From contig JAWQRO010000478.1 of NCBI GenBank assembly GCA_033557835.1, positions 1 through 38,244 on the forward strand: a stretch of 38,244 nt of DNA, written 5' to 3'. The notes beneath the pieces were generated by a model. The model ran no database searches. It was not told the DNA's origin and saw nothing but the letters and a program-made list of their open reading frames with translations. A program made the position numbers and the translations under genes. Origin of the DNA: Helochares maculicollis. Its lineage: Eukaryota > Arthropoda > Insecta > Coleoptera > Hydrophilidae. Position 1 is the first letter of the stretch. Every line of letters starts with the position of its first letter. Below, one piece after another: positions 31,358 to 38,244 of the stretch.

Positions 31358-34300
31358 TCAGAAAACAAAGTCACTTTCACTCGGAGCTAAGGGAGTTATC
31401 ACAACGTTTATTTTTAATTTGTCTCTATTGTGTCCTATTAAAAATGGACTAGGGTAGTAGTCTCCACTATATGTAGCTGGTTGATTCAATTCTTCAAAGG
31501 GTATGAAGTTGTCGATGTTTAAGACACGGTCTTGTGCATTGAAATAATGAACTCGTTCTATAACTGCAGTAATGTGATCTGTATCACTTTCTCTTCCATA
31601 CAAAAGCAGCCCAACACGTACTTTCATATTTTCTTCCCTCAGTTCTCGGCAGGTCAGTGAGAGTCGTACCGTGGATAGAATTTCTTCTGGAACCTCTAAT
31701 GTGCCTTGCCAAACGATGAGGTAGCATTTTTTAAACCACACTCCTATAATTAAACACGATTGATTATTTATACGCTAAAATATATAAATATAAGTATCTA
31801 GTACCTTTAGGATACAAATCCACAACCCACTCGTTAACTTTGTCAGTTTCGCAATCAGCTGCAGAGGTATGTGAAGAAAACACAAAAGTACTAGTATGGT
31901 AGCTTGGTAAACTGAGCACATTTTCCACAGTTAAAACAGCACAGAAACTATCTGAAGTGTATAAGCGAGGTGTAAATAACAATCTTCCTTCTTCTGTTTT
32001 ACACAATTCAAGTACGTCACTTCTTTGGCCGCTGTGGAATTTCATACCTGAAAAAGGGAATATTGGAAGTAATAGAAATTTTAATGTATAATTCTGAAAA
32101 TAATGATATGCAAAATAAATTTGCTTCATGACAATAATTATACCCTTTTAAAATGCCTTGTTGAAATTAACTGGGATAGAGTTATAAACAAAAGAGAAAT
32201 TTTAATAAATGTGCTATTAAACTATGTTAAACTTTCTTGGTTGCTTTCTTATGTCCCAAATCATAGCTACTCAATTGATCTATGAATTAGCTTTACATCT
32301 ACTAGATTGTGAAAATAAAACTAAGAAGTAACTCATAAGTTAAGAATGTCTGTCCACAAATTTTAAACATTTGATATATAGGCACAGAAAAGAAGGTTTG
32401 GTCCTGCATGCAATATGTGTAATGTACTGCTGTAATGAATTAGAACAAGCATCTGATTACAAAAAGGAAGAAATTGAAAAACTGTTTGTAAACAAAGTGC
32501 ATGGATAGATATGGCGAATAGAGATGGAAGGAAATAGCCTGTATGGTATGACATTCAATATTATATAAATAATCTTTCTTGACATGTAGATTGGGGAGGG
32601 AGGCTTTTTTTCACTATTCGATACAGAAAAGCAATTTTTAAAAATAGATTTTACTCCAGTTTACTATAGTAAAAAATAACATGGAATAAAATATAAAGGA
32701 AATAATTAAAAGGCTCGTTGATATTCAGAAGGGAACCAGGAGAGCAAAAAATAAAAGATAATATTCAGCAAGAACGATGTAAACTAAAGGAGAACAGAGG
32801 GCTATAGGAGATCATGATTTCGGAAACAAACACAAAATAGCAAGCAATAAAAAAAATATATAAACAAAAATGAGAAAAATTGTAATCTTTAAGAGGATAA
32901 ATCAAACGACCAAATGCAAAATAAATTAAAGACAATGTTGGTAAGGTATCGAATCAAATTTATACCAGAAATAACATGCACAAAAACCACAGAAATAGGA
33001 AGAAAAGACAAATTATGGAAGACCCATACAAGTTGAAAACATGGAACTTAAAAGTGTAAAATTTTAAAAGAAAAAAACTTAGTAAAATGGCCACAAAAAC
33101 CTTCCAATGAAAGACCCTAATACAACATATGAAAATGGAAAAAGAAAATTAACAAAGAGTTACAGTATCACACAACAAACTAATCATAATTGGGAAGCAT
33201 AGTGAATAACTAAAAAATGAGGAAAGCTTAGGACCAGAAGAGGTTAAGAGTACCAAAAAGACCAGTAAGTAAAATATCACCAAATATTATCTATAAAAAA
33301 ACACATTCCTGTGAGCAAATGTTACACAAGATAAAAAAACCTATAATAAACCAACCCAGATGGACAAAGAACCAAAATATAGCAAACATAAAAAAGTGTA
33401 GCAGAAATAGAAACAGTCACATACCTAATTCATGACAGCCAATAAGCAAGAATCTTTATCAACCAAAAAGTAGAGCAAGGCACAAGAAGCAACTTGCAAA
33501 TCCTGCTTGTAAGGGAAAATTGGAAAATATAGAATACAACTAGCAAAAAAACACTTCCTATACTACACTGGAGTAAGCACAGAATATTAGGCTATTTTAT
33601 GAGAAAGAAACAAGTGGTTGTTGATTCAGATATGGCACAGAGGCAAGGAATAAGCAGAAAAGAGATGGAGAGATTATGTGTTGGAAAACACAAAGATAAT
33701 GTCGATATGCAACTGAACATCAACAGTGGGAAACAGAAAAGAAGGGACGAAAATAACAGGTTGGCAGGACTCATGACAAACTTTAAAGCACAGGGAAATG
33801 GAGTATTGTTCATTTCATTAAATAGAACTTCAGAAATGCCATAAGGTGTTAGCTATAACCCTAAGGCTGTAAGGCTTGATGATGCTGATTGATAAAATTG
33901 AAGGGGTTTGCTACAATTCTACAAGCCAAACGAAAGTGATAAAGGAACTATACCATTAAATGCCTAGGAAATCAAAGTAAATGGTCAAGAGAAACTATGC
34001 ACAGAATGGAGAGTGTAAGGGAAGCTACAAAAGTTTTGGACAAGAAACAAAGAATTTAATTAAAGAGAAAAAGAAAAACAAATTAGAGCAATATAAGAAA
34101 AGCAGAATAAGTTGAAAACAGAAAGAAAATCCTACAAGAATGGAGCAAACTTGACACAGAAATGTTTAAAATAGAAAGGTCACACAACCAAAAAATGAAA
34201 AATTAACACAAGAAAGCAAATATAAAGACCTGTAAAACATATAATACCTATACATAAAAAAGGGGACTAAAAGCAATCCAACAACTATGTACAAAATTTA

Positions 34301-36101
34301 TCTGGCTCAAATTGAAGGCATACACTTGATGGAAAGCTAAATGTAGAAAAAATGGTAAATGCAAAAGTATCAAACAGAAAATAATCCACCAAATATTTAT
34401 TACACTCTCAAGACAATACTGCAGAACCAAATAAATATAAATGAAAGTAAAGACAGACACCATAGTCTTAGTACCAATACTAATGTTTCAATTGAAAATT
34501 AAAAGAAAAGCAAGACTCAAGAACCTGGTAGATCAGCACAGAAAATAACGGAAGCCCATTATTTCCTATAAAATAAAAACAAAAATTAAGAGAAACACTC
34601 AGTAGAGTGCGAATAGACCAGATAAACAACTACGGAGAGAAAAATGAGACTAAAAAATATTGGCAAAAGACAAGATAGCAAACTAGACTTCGACGTTTGA
34701 AAAGGTAAGACCAATGAGAAAACAAATTCAAAATAAAGAGATGGAGCTAGTTATATTTGAATTTGAAATAAGGATTATTATTGTAGTACTTGTTTAATTT
34801 AGCTTTACCCAATCTTACACCAATGTTCTATGAAAATTACTAGTAAATGAGTAGCTTAGGTTTAAAAGGGATAATTATAGCAAACATGAGTAACTTAAAG
34901 AAAAATCTAAAGATTCATTACCCATACTCATTCTATTGACAAGAAATTCCCGGTGTTTAACAATCAGTGGAGATAAAAGCAAATCGGCCAGTTCTCTGGG
35001 CGACATCATTGGAAACCGAATATGACTCATTACCACTTCCACTAAAGTATCCATATGCTGCTCAAGTTCAGCTTTAGGCAATTGGGACTGCACAAGTCGT
35101 ATTCGTTGTAATTCTAACCATCGCATTACGCAGTTATACAACACCATTTCATTGTAAATAACAACATCATTCTTTTGCAACAAACCAATTAGCAATTCTA
35201 CTTCTAATTCGCCGAACTCTGGGTTATTAGCCACTGCTTCTAGATTCCACTTGATAAAATGTATGCATTTTGTAGCAACGTCCTCATGTCCACAAGTTAC
35301 AGTATACTGCAGCCATGAAAATAATACATTGTATGATGCCGCATGAGGGACGTGCTTTGTCATGTATTCCGTGCATAGTTTCGTCAGGCTCTGAAAGTTC
35401 ATTTTATATAACAAGTTTGTTTTACAATGATTCATTTAATAAAAAGAAATTTAGTAGGCATATTTTTTCTATCTCTCCCAACAAGAGCAGACCATTCAAA
35501 TTCTAATAAATAATAATTGATACACTGTCACCTTCGAAGTCTCCTAGTGATTTGACTATTAAAAAAAAAAAAAAAACACTAACATAGGAGAAAAATAGGA
35601 ACTTTACTCTCATGTTGGGATACCTACTAGTAGATAAAATTCTCATAAGCGATTGTGAATATCCAATTACCTTAACAATGTATTTGTCTGCCAGAGATAA
35701 AATTGCCATTACATTTGTATGTGTAATGATAATTTTCCCAGTATAAAAATACTCTAAAAAGTTATGGAATACTCGCTCACATTGAGGTAGTTCTTGCAGT
35801 TCTACTCGACTTTCGTGCCACTCTGTCCATTCTGGATTCATAAGCATTGCCTGAAATTATTTTATATATATCAGAACTACTGCAATCTTTTGATGCAAAC
35901 ACTACAAGAACTAAAGCGCTCTTTGTAAATATAAAAATAGCGGTTGCTTACTTGGAAGACATCACTAGAGGCACACAATATTAGCTTGTGTGCAGAATGT
36001 ACCCGTTTTCCTACAGTTAAATATACATCGCACATTACTTGTTCATGGTAAAGATTTCTCATAATCTTCAAGACGTTATCAGAGTTATCAATCTGAAACA
36101 T
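31358..36101 (-). CDS. BTBD17: BTB-BACK protein, BTBD17-like
   Basis: Exons (minus): 36101 (or a 36092 acceptor)-35952, 35850-35671, 35390-34922, 32047-31805, 31743-31358, all in phase, about 475 aa. The BTB/POZ domain lies in the first 125 residues (MCDVYLTVG, HSAHKLILCASSDVFQ, FLEYFYTGKI, LADKYIVK). The BACK domain follows (CIHFIKWNLEAVA, LLQKNDVVIYNEM, MRWLELQ, IRFPMM). The C-terminal region holds the insect BTBD17 blocks SLPSYHTSTFVFSSH, EWVVDLYPKGVWFKK, LIVWQGTLEVPE and RVLNIDNFIPFEELN. BTBD17 is thought to be an adaptor or secreted-type BTB protein; its function is poorly known. The N-terminus is uncertain: ATG at 36101 gives MFQIDNSDN, but TTTCAG there is also a good acceptor at 36093, so a further 5' exon is likely. 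Intron 3 is 2.9 kb with repeat-like content. Confidence 0.88.
32048..34921. other. BTBD17-like intron with A-rich, T-poor block
   Basis: From about 32690 to 34780 the plus strand becomes strikingly A-rich and T-poor, unlike the balanced AT-rich DNA around it. Such one-strand A bias is typical of LINE-like sense strands. See the separate mobile-element entry. Confidence 0.6.
32690..34780 (+). mobile_element. possible heavily decayed LINE-like element
   Basis: Strand-asymmetric A-rich block in antisense orientation to the host gene. Weak reverse-transcriptase echoes occur in order on the plus strand: LGPEEVK near 33230, FINQKVEQGTR near 33455-33490, a DDA-like stretch in cttgatgatgctgat near 33868-33882, and EIKVNGQEK near 33970-33995. 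Spacing is irregular and every frame is broken; the 81-codon frame at 33599-33844 lies inside it. The family cannot be named. Confidence 0.35.
35562..35577 (+). repeat. poly(A) run in a BTBD17-like intron
   Basis: A run of about 16 A on the plus strand (poly-T in the gene's sense). No associated element is seen. Confidence 0.85.
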
Positions 36102-37340
36102 AAGAAACGCTGAGTAATGAGTATTTTACTTATTTAACTTATATTATAGGCGCTTTTTAAATATAAATCTGTATTTGTTTATACACCTTAACCATCGTTT
36201 AAGTATATCAAGTTGCTAATAGTTATAGGTTACACTGAATTCAGGTGCATACTGATAAAAGTACGTGCATGGAGCAGTGGGCTAATCATGCTACTCCCTC
36301 TATACACAGTTTTGTAGTAAGGGTACATTAGCTATACAATTTACTCTTCATCAGACACATTTAGTTAAGGTGTATAACAAACTAAGTATCTTTATAATTT
36401 ATTGACTAAAATTTTTCATTGTGATTCTTTGTCTTTTTTTGTATTGCGTAATTGACAATTCTTGTAAGTTTCCTCAAGTTAAGAGACTTTGTAAAAGTAT
36501 TGTGACTTCTTGCTTTAAATATAAGACCAGTGTGTTACCACAATATTTAAACATGCACCTTAAATACTGCATTAAAATATTTGTATACAAAACGCTGCCT
36601 TTTGTGCTTTTATTTATGTTATCATATACATATACTTTATAATTATATTATATTCTTGTAAGTCAGATTTTTGTAGTGTATATTGAAAATAAAACTAGTT
36701 GCTTAAGTAGATTTCTGATTTTCTTAAAAATTATTACTTGAAATTTCGAGATCATCATAATCAACTGCTCCCATATTTGTAGCATTAATTAATACTGCTC
36801 AATTGTTGTAAGTGTTTTGAATATTGACTTTTAGAAGTGAACGGCACAATTGTTAAGACATATGCTATTAACTACTATTATGTTGGATTTTCTGGACTTA
36901 TGTATAATTGTTCATTTTAATACAATAATACTCACGCACACTTCAATTTTATGGGCAAGAATGTAAATTTAAATGGATACTTGTCAATATAATATACATT
37001 TTTCTCATAAGTCTTAGCACTGCAATATTCATTATTTGATTGCATTACTAAATATGTTTATAAAAAAAATCTGGTTTTTCTAAAGATAATTTTTAATCAA
37101 TGATGTTAATATTCATTCATCAATGTGATATTTTTAAGACCATATAATCAGGTCAATCAATCCTAAAAAGTGCATTATATAGTTATAATACTATCTAAAG
37201 TTTAATCAGAAAATGTTAGATTTTGCATGTATTAGAAGCAAATTTGTGAAAGCAACGCCTTCGAAGATACCCTTAATAATACAATTTTTGATACTGTTTT
37301 TACAATACACAATATCTAATTGTCTTTCACTAGGAGCTAC
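36102..37340. other. 5' flank of BTBD17-like gene, no gene seen
   Basis: May hold an upstream exon and promoter of the minus-strand gene. No exon could be joined in phase. A tRNA A-box-like stretch (tggagcagtgg) lies at 36270-36280 without a B box. The plus-strand frame at 36421-36642 looks like chance. Confidence 0.45.
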
Positions 37341-38244
37341 AAGTCTAATATAACCACATCTTCTGTTGTCTAAGTTATAAAGGTTATAGCATGATTCCCA
37401 CTAGTAAGAATATATTGTGTGAAGTGAATGCTTTAAATAATCATCGAATATACATTATATGCTTGCCAATTTAAAAACAGGTATCCTTAGTTATAGGTTG
37501 CCACATAAGATTGATACGATTATAGAGAAATTATTTAAAAGAAACGTCTTTCGTCTAATATAACCACTTCTTCTGTTGTCTAAGTTGTCAAGGTTATAGC
37601 ATGATTCCCACTAGTAAGAATATACTGTGTGAAGTGAATGGTTTAAATAATAATCGAATATACATTATATGCATGCCGATTTAAAAACAGGTATCCTTAG
37701 TTGTATGTTGCCACATAAAATTGATACGATTATAGAAAAATTATTTAAAAGAAACGTCTTTCGTCTAATATAACCACTTCTTCTGTTGTCTAAGTTATCA
37801 AGGTTATAGCATAATTCCCACTAGTAAGAATATACTGTGTGAAGTGAATGCTTTAAATAATCATCAAATATACATTATATGCATGCCGATTTAAAAACGG
37901 GTATCCTTAGGTTGCTACATAAAATTGATACGATTATAGAAAAATTATTTAAAAGCAACGTCTTTCGGCTAATATAACCACTTCTTCTGTTGTCTAAGTT
38001 ATCAAGGTTATAACATGATTCCCACTAGTAAGAATATACTGTGTGAAGTGAATGCTTTAAATAAGCATCGAATATACATTATATGCATGCCGATTTAAAA
38101 ACAGGTATCCTTAGTTGTAGGTTGCTACATAAAATTGATACGATTATAGAAAAATTATTTAAAAGCAACGTCTTTCGGCTAATATAACCACTTCTTCTGT
38201 TGTCTAAGTTATCAAGGTTATAACATGATTCCCACTAGTAAGAA
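37341..38244 (+). repeat. about 210-bp tandem satellite array, runs off the right edge
   Basis: The marker ctaatataaccac recurs at 37345, 37555, 37765, 37969 and 38179, giving spacings of 210, 210, 204 and 210. The 204-bp unit lacks 6 nt near 37909 (ccttaggttgc where others have ccttagttgtaggttgc). Four full units and part of a fifth are visible and the array continues beyond the window. Units are very similar; the first is the most diverged. The similarity starts abruptly near 37341. No coding frame crosses a unit and no hammerhead-ribozyme core was seen. Confidence 0.95.

Noticed and set aside
33599..33844. 81-codon plus-strand open frame in the BTBD17-like intron
   Set aside because: It lies inside the A-rich block, where T-poor sequence removes stop codons; no gene evidence.
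36421..36642. 73-codon open frame upstream of the BTBD17-like gene
   Set aside because: Hydrophobic, AT-driven composition with no family match.
36737..36774. Minus-strand ATG with MGAVDYDDLEIS followed by a GTAATA donor, as a first exon of the BTBD17-like gene
   Set aside because: It ends in phase 1 whereas the next exon needs phase 0; joining gives an immediate stop.
37341..38244. Reading the right-edge array as CRISPR-like
   Set aside because: Whole 210-bp units repeat with no short repeat/unique spacer pattern, and the surroundings are eukaryotic.

Overview
The window looks like nuclear DNA of an insect. It is strongly AT-rich, its genes are split by GT-AG introns (63 nt to 3.4 kb), it contains mariner-type transposon relics, and the encoded proteins are animal housekeeping proteins whose wording is closest to insect orthologs. 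A beetle-like genome would fit, but I cannot fix the order. There is nothing prokaryotic here: no operons, no CRISPR and no ribosome binding sites.

Layout, left to right. 1-3500: gene-free repeat DNA holding a mariner relic (370-1534) and a pair of diverged direct repeats. 3507-4817 (-): thiamine pyrophosphokinase, 4 exons. 5235-5275: the 3' half of a tRNA-Gly(TCC). 5944-8763 (+): HDHD2-type HAD phosphatase, 4 exons, with a second mariner copy of the same family in intron 1. 9272-20223 (+): Hen1 small-RNA 2'-O-methyltransferase, about 11 exons, with introns holding a LINE relic, a third mariner relic and inverted repeats. 20507-21662 (-): monothiol glutaredoxin-3. 22968-23333 (+): PTRHD1. 23557-25595 (-): SV2-like MFS transporter, 6 exons. 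26748-30850 (+): CCT2 chaperonin subunit, 5 exons. 31358-36101 (-): BTBD17-like BTB-BACK protein, with an A-rich retroelement-like block in its large intron. 37341 to the right edge: a tandem satellite of about 210 bp.

The genes are not a pathway. They are independent housekeeping genes packed in alternating orientation: three tail-to-tail pairs (Hen1/GLRX3, PTRHD1/SV2-like, CCT2/BTBD17) and a probable head-to-head pair (GLRX3/PTRHD1). I rebuilt exon joins by hand from splice sites and reading phase; all genes except Hen1 close in phase over the exons listed, and the BTBD17 N-terminus is uncertain.

The observation most worth following is Hen1. Its reading frame is open over a long gene, but the catalytic core departs from the family at several positions: one metal-ligand Glu is Gln, the FxPP motif reads FMPA, and the acidic residue before the SAM-binding glycines is Val. 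Other leads are the satellite array, a 63-nt stop-free intron in the SV2-like gene, a CCT2 start codon that is the last codon of its exon, and the tRNA half.
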